From contig NW_027053043.1 in assembly GCF_011386835.1 (NCBI RefSeq), forward strand, positions 1 to 64,000: DNA of 64,000 bases, written 5' to 3'. Positions 1 through 9,396 of this stretch are shown in pieces. The notes under the pieces are model-generated. The model had not been told where the DNA came from and did no database searches. It was given only the letters and a program-made list of their open reading frames with translations. The DNA comes from Chrysemys picta bellii (Eukaryota > Chordata > Testudines > Emydidae). Position 1 is the first letter of the stretch. Each line of letters starts with the position of its first letter. The position numbers were made by a program, and so were the translations under genes.

Positions 1-2213
1 CGAGGTTTGTTGCATGGGTTGGTTCCTGAGTTAGAGTTGTTATGGTGTGATGCGTGGTTGCTGGTGAGAATATGCTTAAGGTTGGCAGGTTGTCTGTGGG
101 CGAGGACTGGCCTGCCTCCCAAGGTCTGTGAAAGTGAGGGATCATTGTCCAGGATGGGTTGTAGATCACTGATGATGCGTTGGAGAGGTTTAAGCTGAGG
201 ACTGTAGGTGATGGCCAGTGGAGTTCTGTTGGTTTCTCTTCTGGGCCTGTCTTGTAGCAGGAGTCTTCTGCGTACACGTCTGGCTCTGCTGATTTGTTTC
301 TTTATTTCCTTGTGTGGGTATCGTAGTTTTGAGAATGCTTGGTGAAGATCTTGTAGGTGTTGGTCTCTGTCTGAGGGGTTGGAGCAGATGCGATTGTACC
401 TCAGTGCTTGGCTGTAGACGATGGATCGTGTGGTGTGACCGGGGTGGAAGCTGGAGGCATGAAGGTAGGCGTAGCGGTCGGTGGGCTTTCGGTATAGGGT
501 GGTGTTAATGTGGCCATCGCTTATTTGTACTGTGGTGTCCAGGAAGTGGACCTCCCGTGTAGATTGGTCCAGGCTGAGGTTGATGGTGGGGTGGAAGCTG
601 TTGAAAGCATGGTGGATTTCTTCCAGGGCCTCCTTCCCATGGGTCCAGATGATGAAGATGTCATCAATATAGCGTAGGTAGAAAAGGGGCATGAGTGGAC
701 GAGAGCTGAGGAAGCGTTGTTCCAGGTCAGCCATAAAAATGTTGGCATATTGTGGGGCCATGCGGGTGCCCATAGCGGTGCCACTGGTCTGGAGGTATAT
801 ATTGTCACCAAATTTGAAATAATTGTGCGTGAGGATAAAGTCACAGAGCTCAGCAATAAGTTGTGCTGTGTCATCATCAGGGATACTGTTCCTGACAGCT
901 TGTATTCCATCTGTATGCGGGATGTTTGTGTAGAGAGCCTCTACATCCATGGTGGCTAGGATGGTGTTTTCTGGGAGGTCACCAATGCATTGTAGTTTTC
1001 TCAGGAAATCTGTGGTGTCACGGAGATAGCTGGGAGTGCTGGTGGCGTAGGGTCTGAGTAGGGAGTCCACATATCCAGACAGTCCTTCAGTGAGAGTGCC
1101 AATGCCCGAGATGATGGGGCGTCCAGGATTTCCAGGTTTGTGGATCTTAGGTAGTAGATAGAATAACCCCGGTCGGGGCTCTAAGGCTATGTTGATTTGT
1201 TCCTGTGTTAGTGTAGGGAGTGTCCTGAGTAGATGGTGCAGTTTCTTAGTGTATTCCTCAGTGGGATCTGAGGAAAGCGGCCTGTAGAATTTGGTATTGG
1301 AGAGTTGTCTGGCAGCCTCCTTCTGGTAGTCAGACCTGTTCATGATGACAACAGCACCTCCTTTATCAGCCTCTTTGATGATAATGTCAGGGTGGTTTCT
1401 GAGGCTGTGGATGGCATTGCGTTCTGCACGACTTAGGTTATGAGGCAAGCGATGTTGTTTTTCCACAATTTCTGCCTGTGCACGTCGGTGGAAGCATTCT
1501 ATGTATAGGTCCAGACTGTCATTTCGACCCTCAGGAGGAGTCCATGTGGAGTTCTTCTTCCTGTGTTGTTGGTGGGAGGGTATCCGTGTATCAGTGCGCT
1601 GTTCAGTGTTATCATGAAAGTATTCTTTGAGTCGGAGGCGGCGAAAGTAGGCTTCCAGATCACCACAGAACTGTATCATGTTCGTGGGGGTGCTGGGGCA
1701 AAAGGAGAGTCCCCGAGATAGGACAGACTCTTCTGCTGGGTTGAGTGTGTAGCTGGATAAATTGACGATATTGCTGGGTGAGTTCGGGGTACCCCTGTTG
1801 TGGCCCCATGTGGCAGGTAGGATTTTAGACAGCTTACGGTCCTTTTTCCTTTGTAGAGAGGTGAGGTGTGTAACGTAGATCTCCTGTCTTATTTTAGTAA
1901 AGTCCATTTGTGTGGAGGGTTGGTTATTTATGAAAGTCTCCAGGTTGGAGAGCTCTTTCTTGATGTTTTTCTGTTTGCTGTATAGGATGCTGATCAGGTG
2001 GTTCCTCAGTTTCTTTGATAATGTATGGCATAATCTCTCACTGTGGTCTGTGCAGTATGTAGATAGCAATGGATTTTTCACCTTCAGTCCATTTGGTATG
2101 ATGTCCATCCGTTTGCATTTGGAAAGGAAGATGATATCTGTCTGTATTTGTGCAAGTTTCTTCATGAGGTTGATAGATTTCCATTCCATACGGCTAAATG
2201 CAGTGCCTTGCAT
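1..2213 (-). CDS. PLE-1 reverse transcriptase/GIY-YIG protein, unit 1 (cut by window edge)
   Basis: This frame is equivalent to the complete one at 2412-5093, shifted by 2880 bp. It starts at the ATG ending at 2213 and stays open for about 737 codons to the window's left edge. The substitutions I compared against unit 2 are missense or silent: for example Arg for Pro near 271, Ala for Pro near 1187 and Ile for Thr beside the YIDD motif near 659. None makes a stop and no indel disturbs the period. The C-terminal endonuclease lies outside the window, so intactness cannot be judged. RT motifs A, B and C are present. Confidence 0.85.
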   Translation of the reverse strand, partial: MQGTAFSRMEWKSINLMKKLAQIQTDIIFLSKCKRMDIIPNGLKVKNPLLSTYCTDHSERLCHTLSKKLRNHLISILYSKQKNIKKELSNLETFINNQPSTQMDFTKIRQEIYVTHLTSLQRKKDRKLSKILPATWGHNRGTPNSPSNIVNLSSYTLNPAEESVLSRGLSFCPSTPTNMIQFCGDLEAYFRRLRLKEYFHDNTEQRTDTRIPSHQQHRKKNSTWTPPEGRNDSLDLYIECFHRRAQAEIVEKQHRLPHNLSRAERNAIHSLRNHPDIIIKEADKGGAVVIMNRSDYQKEAARQLSNTKFYRPLSSDPTEEYTKKLHHLLRTLPTLTQEQINIALEPRPGLFYLLPKIHKPGNPGRPIISGIGTLTEGLSGYVDSLLRPYATSTPSYLRDTTDFLRKLQCIGDLPENTILATMDVEALYTNIPHTDGIQAVRNSIPDDDTAQLIAELCDFILTHNYFKFGDNIYLQTSGTAMGTRMAPQYANIFMADLEQRFLSSRPLMPLFYLRYIDDIFIIWTHGKEALEEIHHAFNSFHPTINLSLDQSTREVHFLDTTVQISDGHINTTLYRKPTDRYAYLHASSFHPGHTTRSIVYSQALRYNRICSNPSDRDQHLQDLHQAFSKLRYPHKEIKKQISRARRVRRRLLLQDRPRRETNRTPLAITYSPQLKPLQRIISDLQPILDNDPSLSQTLGGRPVLAHRQPANLKHILTSNHASHHNNSNSGTNPCNKP

Positions 2214-2411
2214 GGTGTCAAGTATCAGAGGGGTAGGCGTGTTAGTCTGAATCTGTAAAAAGCAACAGAGGGTCCTGTGGCACCTTTGAGACTAACAGAA
2301 GTACTGGGAGCATAAGCTTTCGTGGGTCAGAACCTCACTTCTTCAGATGCAAGTAATGGAAATCTCCAGAGGCAGGTATATATCAGTGTGGAGATAACGA
2401 GGTTAGTTCAA
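2214..2411 (-). repeat. PLE-1 inter-unit segment (pseudo-LTR region), units 1/2
   Basis: About 200 bp lie between the stop of the unit-2 frame (2412) and the start of the unit-1 frame (2213). The segment contains the hammerhead-like motif at 2309-2350. It also has the 'gttagtct...aaggtgcca' type stretch that recurs in the plus-strand PLEs, for example near 40100. In Penelope-like elements such joins between tandem units act as pseudo-LTRs and carry regulatory sequence; that role here is an inference. Confidence 0.7.
2309..2350 (-). ncRNA. hammerhead-ribozyme-like motif in PLE-1
   Basis: Read on the minus strand there is a CTGAAGA box, a short hairpin (GTGAG/CCCAC, one A-C mismatch), then GAAA and a short GC-TTAT-GC hairpin followed by TC. 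This order matches the type I hammerhead core (CUGANGA, stem II, GAAA, stem III, UH cleavage site). One extra A follows the first box, and I cannot see a good stem I. Hammerhead motifs are reported in terminal repeats of Penelope-like elements. This is probably a degenerate or minimal version, and activity is unproven. Confidence 0.45.
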
Positions 2412-5093
2412 TCAGGGAGGGTGAGGTGCTCTGCTAGCAGTTGAGGTGTGAACACCAAGGGAGGAGAAACTCTTTCTGTAGTTGGATAGCCATTCACAGT
2501 CTTTGTTTAATCCTGATCTGATGGTGTCAAATTTGCAGATGAACTGAAGCTCAGCAGTTTCTCTTTGGAGTCTGGTCCTGAAGTTTTTTTGCTGTAAGAT
2601 GGCTACCTTAACATCTGCTATTGTGTGGCCAGGGAGGTTGAAGTGTTCTCCTACAGGTTTTTGTATATTGCCATTCCTGATATCTGACTTGTGTCCATTT
2701 ATCCTCTTGCGTAGTGACTGTCCAGTTTGGCCAATGTACATAGCAGAGGGGCATTGCTGGCACATGATGGCATATATAACATTGGTGGACGTGCAGGTGA
2801 ATGAGCCGGTGATGTTGTAGCTGATCTGGTTAGGTCCAGTGATGGTGTTGCTGGTGTAGATATGTGGGCAGAGTTGGCATCGAGGTTTGTTGCATGGGTT
2901 GGTTGCTGAGTTAGAGTTGTTATGGTGCGATGCGTGGTTGCTGGTGAGAATATGCTTAAGGTTGGCAGGTTGTCTGTGGGCGAGGACTGGCCTGCCTCCC
3001 AAGGTCTGTGAAAGTGAGGGATCATTGTCCAGGATGGGTTGTAGATCACTGATGATACGTTGGAGAGGTTTAAGCTGAGGACTGTAGGTGATGGCCAGTG
3101 GAGTTCTGTTGGTTTCTCTTCTGGGCCTGTCTTGTAGCAGGAGTCTTCTGGGTACACGTCTGGCTCTGTTGATTTGTTTCTTTATTTCCTTGTGTGGGTA
3201 TCGTAGTTTTGAGAATGCTTGGTGAAGATCTTGTAGGTGTTGGTCTCTGTCTGAGGGGTTGGAGCAGATGCGATTGTACCTCAGTGCTTGGCTGTAGACG
3301 ATGGATCGTGTGGTGTGACCGGGGTGGAAGCTGGAGGCATGAAGGTAGGCGTAGCGGTCGGTGGGCTTTCGGTATAGGGTGGTGTTAATGTGGCCATCGC
3401 TTATTTGTACGGTGGTGTCCAGGAAGTGGACCTCCCGTGTAGATTGGTCCAGGCTGAGGTTGATGGTGGGGTGGAAGCTGTTGAAAGCATGGTGGAATTC
3501 TTCCAGGGCCTCCTTCCCATGGGTCCAGATGATGAAGGTGTCATCAATATAGCGTAGGTAGAGAAGGGGCATGAGTGGACGAGAGCTGAGGAAGCGTTGT
3601 TCCAGGTCAGCCATAAAAATGTTGGCATATTGTGGGGCCATGCGGGTGCCCATAGCGGTGCCACTGGTCTGGAGGTATATATTGTCACCAAATTTGAAAT
3701 AATTGTGCGTGAGGATAAAGTCACAGAGCTCAGCAATAAGTTGTGCTGTGTCATCATCAGGGATACTGTTCCTGACAGCTTGTATTCCATCTGTATGCGG
3801 GATGTTTGTGTAGAGAGCCTCTACATCCATGGTGGCTAGGATGGTGTTTTCTGGGAGGTCACCAATGCATTGTAGTTTTCTCAGGAAATCTGTGGTGTCA
3901 CGGAGATAGCTGGGAGTGCTGGTGGCGTAGGGTCTGAGTAGGGAGTCCACATATCCAGACAGTCCTTCAGTGAGAGTGCCAATGCCCGAGATGATGGGGC
4001 GTCCAGGATTTCCAGGTTTGTGGATCTTAGGTAGTAGATAGAATAACCCCGGTCGGGGCTCTAAGGGTATGTTGATTTGTTCCTGTGTTAGTGTAGGGAG
4101 TGTCCTGAGTAGATGGTGCAGTTTCTTAGTGTATTCCTCAGTGGGATCTGAGGAAAGCGGCCTGTAGAATTTGGTATTGGAGAGCTGTCTGGCAGCCTCC
4201 TTCTGGTAGTCAGACCTGTTCATGATGACAACAGCACCTCCTTTATCAGCCTCTTTGATGATAATGTCAGGGTGGTTTCTGAGGCTGTGGATGGCATTGC
4301 GTTCTGCACGACTTAGGTTATGAGGCAAGCGATGTTGTTTTTCCACAATTTCTGCCTGTGCACGTCGGTGGAAGCATTCTATGTATAGGTCCAGACTGTC
4401 ATTTCGACCCTCAGGAGGAGTCCATGTGGAGTTCTTCTTCCTGTGTTGTTGGTGGGAGGGTATCTGTGTATCAGTGCGCTGTTCAGTGTTATCATGAAAG
4501 TATTCTTTGAGTCGGAGGCGGCGAAAGTAGGCTTCCAGATCACCACAGAACTGTATCATGTTCGTGGGGGTGCTGGGGCAAAAGGAGAGTCCCCGAGATA
4601 GGACAGACTCTTCTGCTGGGTTGAGTGTGTAGCTGGATAAATTGACGATATTGCTGGGTGAGTTTGGGGTACCCCTGTTGTGGCCCCATGTGGCAGGTAG
4701 GATTTTAGACAGCTTACGGTCCTTTTTCCTTTGTAGAGAGGTGAGGTGTGTAATGTAGATCTCCTGTCTTATTTTAGTAAAGTCCATTTGTGTGGAGGGT
4801 TGGTTATTTATGAAAGTCTCCAGGTTGGAGAGCTCTTTCTTGATGTTTTTCTGTTTGCTGTATAGGATGCTGATCAGGTGGTTCCTCAGTTTCTTTGATA
4901 ATGTATGGCATAATCTCTCACTGTGGTCTGTGCAGTATGTAGATAGCAATGGATTTTTCACCTTCAGTCCATTTGGTATGATGTCCATCCGTTTGCATTT
5001 GGAAAGGAAGATGATATCTGTCTGTATTTGTGCAAGTTTCTTCATGAGGTTGATAGATTTCCATTCCATACGGCTAAATGCAGTGCCTTGCAT
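2412..5093 (-). CDS. PLE-1 reverse transcriptase plus GIY-YIG endonuclease, intact
   Basis: An uninterrupted 893-codon frame starts at an ATG only ~40 bp inside the unit's 5' end. Visible RT motifs are a GRPIISG block, motif A with catalytic Asp at residue ~423 (ATMDVEALYTN), motif B (GTAMGTRMAPQ) and motif C YIDD at ~515-518. A Cys-rich linker (CQLCPH, then CQQCPS) follows. The C-terminal GIY-YIG nuclease has IYAI, YIGQTG at ~786 and downstream Arg/Lys residues. This RT-linker-GIY-YIG order defines endonuclease-bearing Penelope-like elements, which reverse transcribe their RNA at a nicked chromosomal site. All catalytic residues I can check are present. The start is well supported because the same N-terminus (MQGT.FSRMEWKSIN) recurs in the diverged plus-strand PLEs. 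Confidence 0.93.
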   Translation of the reverse strand: MQGTAFSRMEWKSINLMKKLAQIQTDIIFLSKCKRMDIIPNGLKVKNPLLSTYCTDHSERLCHTLSKKLRNHLISILYSKQKNIKKELSNLETFINNQPSTQMDFTKIRQEIYITHLTSLQRKKDRKLSKILPATWGHNRGTPNSPSNIVNLSSYTLNPAEESVLSRGLSFCPSTPTNMIQFCGDLEAYFRRLRLKEYFHDNTEQRTDTQIPSHQQHRKKNSTWTPPEGRNDSLDLYIECFHRRAQAEIVEKQHRLPHNLSRAERNAIHSLRNHPDIIIKEADKGGAVVIMNRSDYQKEAARQLSNTKFYRPLSSDPTEEYTKKLHHLLRTLPTLTQEQINIPLEPRPGLFYLLPKIHKPGNPGRPIISGIGTLTEGLSGYVDSLLRPYATSTPSYLRDTTDFLRKLQCIGDLPENTILATMDVEALYTNIPHTDGIQAVRNSIPDDDTAQLIAELCDFILTHNYFKFGDNIYLQTSGTAMGTRMAPQYANIFMADLEQRFLSSRPLMPLLYLRYIDDTFIIWTHGKEALEEFHHAFNSFHPTINLSLDQSTREVHFLDTTVQISDGHINTTLYRKPTDRYAYLHASSFHPGHTTRSIVYSQALRYNRICSNPSDRDQHLQDLHQAFSKLRYPHKEIKKQINRARRVPRRLLLQDRPRRETNRTPLAITYSPQLKPLQRIISDLQPILDNDPSLSQTLGGRPVLAHRQPANLKHILTSNHASHHNNSNSATNPCNKPRCQLCPHIYTSNTITGPNQISYNITGSFTCTSTNVIYAIMCQQCPSAMYIGQTGQSLRKRINGHKSDIRNGNIQKPVGEHFNLPGHTIADVKVAILQQKNFRTRLQRETAELQFICKFDTIRSGLNKDCEWLSNYRKSFSSLGVHTSTASRAPHPP

Positions 5094-5291
5094 GGTGTCA
5101 AGTATCAGAGGGGTAGGCGTGTTAGTCTGAATCTGTAAAAAGCAACAGAGGGTCCTGTGGCACCTTTGAGACTAACAGAAGTACTGGGAGCATAAGCTTT
5201 CGTGGGTCAGAACCTCACTTCTTCAGATGCAAGTAATGGAAATCTCCAGAGGCAGGTATATATCAGTGTGGAGATATCGAGGTTAGTTCAA
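5094..5291 (-). repeat. PLE-1 inter-unit segment (pseudo-LTR region), units 2/3
   Basis: This is the second copy of the ~200-bp join, 2880 bp from the first. It is almost identical to 2214-2411; one visible difference is a single base near 5277. It contains the second hammerhead-like motif. Confidence 0.7.
5189..5230 (-). ncRNA. hammerhead-ribozyme-like motif in PLE-1, second copy
   Basis: It is identical to the motif at 2309-2350: CTGAAGA box, short hairpin, GAAA, GC/GC mini-stem. The same caveats apply (an extra A after the first box, no clear stem I). Confidence 0.45.
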
Positions 5292-6689
5292 TCAGGGAGG
5301 GTGAGGTGCTCTGCTAGCAGTTGAGGTGTGAACACCAAGGGAGGAGAAACTGTTTCTGTAGTTGGATAGCCATTCACAGTCTTTGTTTAATCCTGATCTG
5401 ATGGTGTCAAATTTGCAGATGAACTGAAGCTCAGCAGTTTCTCTTTGGAGTCTGGTCCTGAAGTTTTTTTGCTGTAAGATGGCTACCTTAACATCTGCTA
5501 TTGTGTGGCCAGGGAGGTTGAAGTGTTCTCCTACAGGTTTTTGTATATTGCCATTCCTGATATCTGACTTGTGTCCATTTATCCTCTTGCGTAGTGACTG
5601 TCCAGTTTGGCCAATGTACATAGCAGAGGGGCATTGCTGGCATATGATGGCATATATAACATTGGTGGACATGCAGGTGAATGAGCCGGTGATGTTGTAG
5701 CTGATCTGGTTAGGTCCAGTGATGGTGTTGCTGGTGTAGATATGTGGGCAGAGTTGGCATCGAGGTTTGTTGCATGGGTTGGTTCCTGAGTTAGAGTTGT
5801 TATGGTGCGATGCGTGGTTGCTGGTGAGAATATGCTTAAGGTTGGCAGGTTGTCTGTGGGCGAGGACTGGCCTGCCTCCCAAGGTCTGTGAAAGTGAGGG
5901 ATCATTGTCCAGGATGGGTTGTAGATCACTGATGATGCGTTGGAGAGGTTTAAGCTGAGGACTGTAGGTGATGGCCAGTGGAGTTCTGTTGGTTTCTCTT
6001 CTGGGCCTGTCTTGTAGCAGGAGTCTTCTGGGTACACGTCTGGCTCTGTTGATTTGTTTCTTTATTTCCTTGTGTGGGTATCGTAGTTTTGAGAATGCTT
6101 GGTGAAGATCTTGTAGGTGTTGGTCTCTGTCTGAGGGGTTGGAGCAGATGCGATTGTACCTCAGTGCTTGGCTATAGACGATGGATCGTGTGGTGTGACC
6201 GGGGTGGAAGCTGGAGGCATGAAGGTAGGCATAGCGGTCGGTGGGCTTTCGGTATAGGGTGGTGTTAATGTGGCCATCGCTTATTTGTACAGTGGTGTCC
6301 AGGAAGTGGACCTCCCGTGTAGATTGGTCCAGGCTGAGGTTGATGGTGGGGTGGAAGCTGTTGAAAGCATGGTGGAATTCTTCCAGGGCCTCCTTCCCAT
6401 GGGTCCAGATGATGAAGGTGTCATCAATATAGCGTAGGTAGAGAAGGGGCATGAGTGGACGAGAGCTGAGGAAGCGTTGTTCCAGGTCAGCCATAAAAAT
6501 GTTGGCATATTGTGGGGCCATGCGGGTGCCCATAGCGGTGCCACTGGTCTGGAGGTATATATTGTCACCAAATTTGAAATAATTGTGCGTGAGGATAAAG
6601 TCACAGAGCTCAGCAATAAGTTGTGCTGTGTCATCATCAGGGATACTGTTCCTGACAGCTTGTATTCCATCTGTATGCGGGATGTTTGT
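5292..6689 (-). pseudogene. PLE-1 unit 3, 5'-truncated RT/GIY-YIG frame
   Basis: The frame reads from the truncation point (6689) to the stop at 5292, about 466 codons. It retains part of RT motif A, then motif B, YIDD, the Cys-rich linker and GIY-YIG. Everything N-terminal of motif A is missing because the element joins LTR-like sequence at 6690. The first internal ATG is at 6533. Differences from unit 2 are few, for example Gly for Ala near 5787 and Asn for Lys near 5351. Confidence 0.88.
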
Positions 6690-7314
6690 CCTATTGTCTC
6701 TCCTATTTCAAACTTGTAAGTAAATAGCCAGGCAAGGCGTGTTAGTTTTCCTTCGTTTTCTCAACTTGTAAATGTACCTTTTACTAGAGTGTTTATCTTT
6801 GTTTGCTGTACTTTGAACCTAAAACTAAAGGGGAGTCCTCTGAGCTCTTTAAGTTTAATTACCCTGTAAGGTTATTTCCATACTGATTTTACAAAAATAA
6901 TTTTTACCTTTTTCTTTAATTAAAAACCTTCTTTTTAAAAACCTAATTATTTTTTTCCTTGTTTTAAATCCAAGGGGGTTGGATCTGTATTCACCAGGAG
7001 TTGGTGGGAGAAAGAAGGGGGGATGGTTAATTTCTCCTTCTTTTAAAATCCCAGGGGGGTTGGAACTGTATTCACCAAAAGTTGGTGGGAGGAAGGAGGG
7101 GAATGGTTACTTTCTCCTTGTTTTAAGATCCAAGGGGTTTGGATCTGTATTCACCAGGGAATTGGTGAAGGTCTCTCAAGGCTACCCAGGGAAGGAAATT
7201 AGCCTTGGAATGGTGGCAGCGAACCAGAGCTAAGCTGGTAGTTAAGCTTAAAGGTTTTCATGCAGGCCCCTACATTTGTACCCTAAAGTTCAAAGTGGGA
7301 ATACAGCCTTAACA
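6690..7314 (+). mobile_element. LTR-like element fragment (TGTCA...TGACA family), 5' part missing
   Basis: From ~6695 the sequence matches the elements at 16899-17519 and 36179-37029 and ends at the equivalent terminal base (...CTTAACA, 7314). It has three copies of the family's ~79-bp internal repeat (starting near 6967, 7046 and 7126). It keeps a ~20-bp stretch after 'tttcaaac' and a ~24-bp stretch near 7216 that both other copies lack, so it is a separate, less deleted copy. Its 5' part is replaced by the PLE-1 array and its 3' end abuts macrosatellite sequence. Confidence 0.7.
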
Positions 7315-7713
7315 ACCTGTCAGAGACTCAAACGCCCCGAGGAATCAGGGGGAATTCAGGGCACCTGGAACCAGCAGCATTTCCACTCAGCACCTGCCCA
7401 CCACTGAGGGATGAATTCACCACCTGAACCCCAGAATGGAGTCTTCTTCTCCTTTCTAGTAACCTCCAATGCCAACCCGCCTCCATGTAGGGTGAGCTCC
7501 TGCTACCTCCCCCTCAGTGCCCTTGACAGCTGTTCCACCTCCAAACCACGGCTCAAGTTATCAGAACCCTCTTCTATACCCCCACCCAGGTTGGGCAGGG
7601 AGGCGGCTCTAGCATGGGGGGCAGGAGGGATTCTGCCAAGAGTGAAGTAGGTTGCAGGGAGGTTGAGATCTTGCTCCAAGTCATCCCAGACACTAATGCG
7701 AAGCCACAGGATG
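7315..7713 (+). repeat. macrosatellite M0, partial first monomer
   Basis: The array begins in mid-monomer at the 'cctgtcagagactcaaacg' anchor, directly after the LTR end at 7314. It covers only the last quarter of a monomer. Confidence 0.8.
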
Positions 7714-7809
7714 GCAGCATCTAGTGTCAGTGGAGTCCAAGCACTATTTCAACCCCACAGTTTTGGATCAACTTCCCACAAGGGGAGGTGAAGAGCACCC
7801 CCAGCAACC

Positions 7810-7823
7810 CACACACACACACA
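7810..7823. repeat. (CA)n microsatellite, M1
   Basis: This is a short CA run at the conserved monomer position between the GGAGGTGAAG stretch and CACTCC. Equivalent runs lie at 18498-18530, 20013-20029, 24523-24543, 38009-38027 and 51937-51962. M7 retains only about four repeats (29346-29354). The tract is deleted from M2 and M9. Confidence 0.9.
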
Positions 7824-8081
7824 CCACTCCTGGTGGTGGGAGGGGAACAGGAGAAAGGAGAAAAGAAGTAAGAGATGAAGAGAAAGGAAGGAGGGATGGA
7901 GGAAAAGGTAAAACGAAAAGGACAAACCCTAATGTCCCCAGTGATTCTACGGGACAAAATCCCAGGTGGACTATAAAATTCTGACACATTAAACTAGTGT
8001 TTTCCATGCCTAGAATTCAGCTGGCACCAGATGGATCAGACTGAGCAGGTTCCAAAACCTCTTGGAGGCTCTTACCTTCTA

Positions 8082-8212
8082 AACAGGGACGTCTGTTTTC
8101 TAGTAAAATCAGTAAAAGGAAAGGAGACAACTCGAAAGAGGCTCCTGCTTGCACTCAAATACGTGAACCCTAATACTCTCTCAGTCCTCAAAGAGAGACT
8201 TGGAGAAGGAGC
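8082..8212 (+). repeat. left copy of ~130-bp duplication flanking CR1-A0
   Basis: The monomer segment from 'aacagggacgtctg' to 'gagaaggag' occurs immediately before CR1-A0 and again immediately after it (12325-12454). The two differ at about six positions, and the right copy is nearer the monomer consensus. The arrangement resembles a very long target-site duplication. Confidence 0.75.
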
Positions 8213-8344
8213 GGCAAACAGCAGAGGCTAAGAGCGGGAGTTTGCCTGGGAGTTCGCTTGGGGAGAGCTCACTGAGGCTTACATCTGCAGGTTTCTCTGA
8301 GTAGTTCCTGCAACAGTTGGGGAAGTTCTTAAGAGGACGGTGAT

Positions 8345-9352
8345 GTGGAAGGTGAGCGATCAGCTGTTGTCACCTGCACAGGCTGTGCCATGTTTGTCTT
8401 TCTTCCACAGGACAGAAGCGACTTTGTCTGTACGAAGGGCAAGCTGGTCTCCATATTGGAAGAGAAGCTTCGAGGCCTGGAGAAACGAGTATCGACTCTG
8501 CGTTGCATAAGGGAAAATGAAGATTTCCTGGACAGACGTCAGGAGATGCTTCTACGGCCACAATGTTCTTAAGATTCAGAGCAGGCGCAGCAGGGACAGA
8601 AGGATTGTGAAGAGGTTTGGCAGCATGTGACTTCCAGAAGGAGAAAGAGGAGCGTCCATGCACCAGCAATGGAGATACAGGTGAGCAATCGTTTCCATGT
8701 TCTCTCTACAGGTACTAATGCGGAGAGTGGACTAGATGACCCATCTGAGGGAAGGGAGCAGAAGGAGACTCCACCGATTGGAAGGCAAAAGATGCACTGT
8801 CCTAGGGATGGGGGTTCCACGACCACAACTCCCAAGAGGAGGAGGAGGGTGGTGGTGGTCGGGGACTCCCTCCTCAGGGGGACTGAGTCATCTATCTGCC
8901 GCCCCGACTGGGAAAACCAAGAGGTCTGCTGCTTGCCCAGAGCTAGGATACACGATGTGACGGAGAGACTGCCGAGACTCATCAAGCCCTCGGATCGCTA
9001 CCCCTTCCTGCTTCTCCACGTGGGCACCAATGATACTGCCAAGAATGACCTTGAGCAGATCACTGCAGACTACGTGGCTCTGGGAAGAAGGATAAAGGAG
9101 TTTGAGGCGCAAGTGGTGTTCTCGTCCATCCTCCCTGTGCAAGGAAAAGGCCGGGGTAGAGACCGTCGAATCGTGGAAGTCAACGAATGGCTATGCAGGT
9201 GGTGTCGGAGAGAAGGCTTTGGATTCTTCAACCATGGGATGGTGTTCCAAGAAGGAGGAGTGCTAGGCAGAGACGGGCTCCACCTAACGAAGAGAGGGAA
9301 GAGCATCTTCGCCAGCAGGCTGGCTAACCTAGTGAGGAGGGCTTTAAACTAG
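8345..9352 (+). pseudogene. CR1-A0 ORF1: Cys-rich/coiled N-terminus plus SGNH esterase domain, one stop
   Basis: A single frame of ~336 codons is broken by one TAA at 8570-8572; the frame before (from 8345) and after is the same. The N-terminal part has spaced Cys residues (CTGC...FVC) and a short charged helix (LEEKLRGLEKRV). A basic RRRKR patch and RRRRVVVV precede GDSLLRG (SGNH block I), VGTNDT (block III) and GRDGLHL (block V, DxxH). Those blocks identify the SGNH hydrolase-type esterase known from CR1 ORF1 proteins. The frame ends NLVRRALN, the same stretch at which the CR1-B copies begin. CR1 ORF1 proteins bind element RNA; the role of the esterase is unsettled. Confidence 0.85.
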
Positions 9353-9396
9353 GTTCACCGGGGGAAGGAGACCAAAGCCCTGAGGTAAGTGGGGAA

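Larger units (their letters stand above)
1..6689 (-). mobile_element. Penelope-like element, head-to-tail tandem array (PLE-1)
   Basis: The same sequence restarts at 1, 2881 and 5761, an exact 2880-bp period with only scattered substitutions between units. All units are on the minus strand. Each holds one RT plus GIY-YIG frame and about 200 bp between one frame's stop and the next frame's start. The third unit (right end, its 5' end) is truncated at 6689, and the first continues past the left edge. Head-to-tail arrays with a truncated 5' unit are a known trait of Penelope-like elements. Unit identity looks around 99 percent by eye, so the array is young or recently homogenised. Confidence 0.93.

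Noticed and set aside
3401..3790. 129-codon minus-strand frame within the PLE, repeated at 521 and 6281
   Set aside because: This is an out-of-frame shadow of the RT core: the true frame with motif A and YIDD overlaps it in another phase.
7195..7235. 'tggtggcagcgaacc' as a retroviral primer-binding site after an LTR
   Set aside because: It lies ~95 bp inside the element's end and is absent from the sister copies, so it is internal sequence and not a binding site following an LTR.
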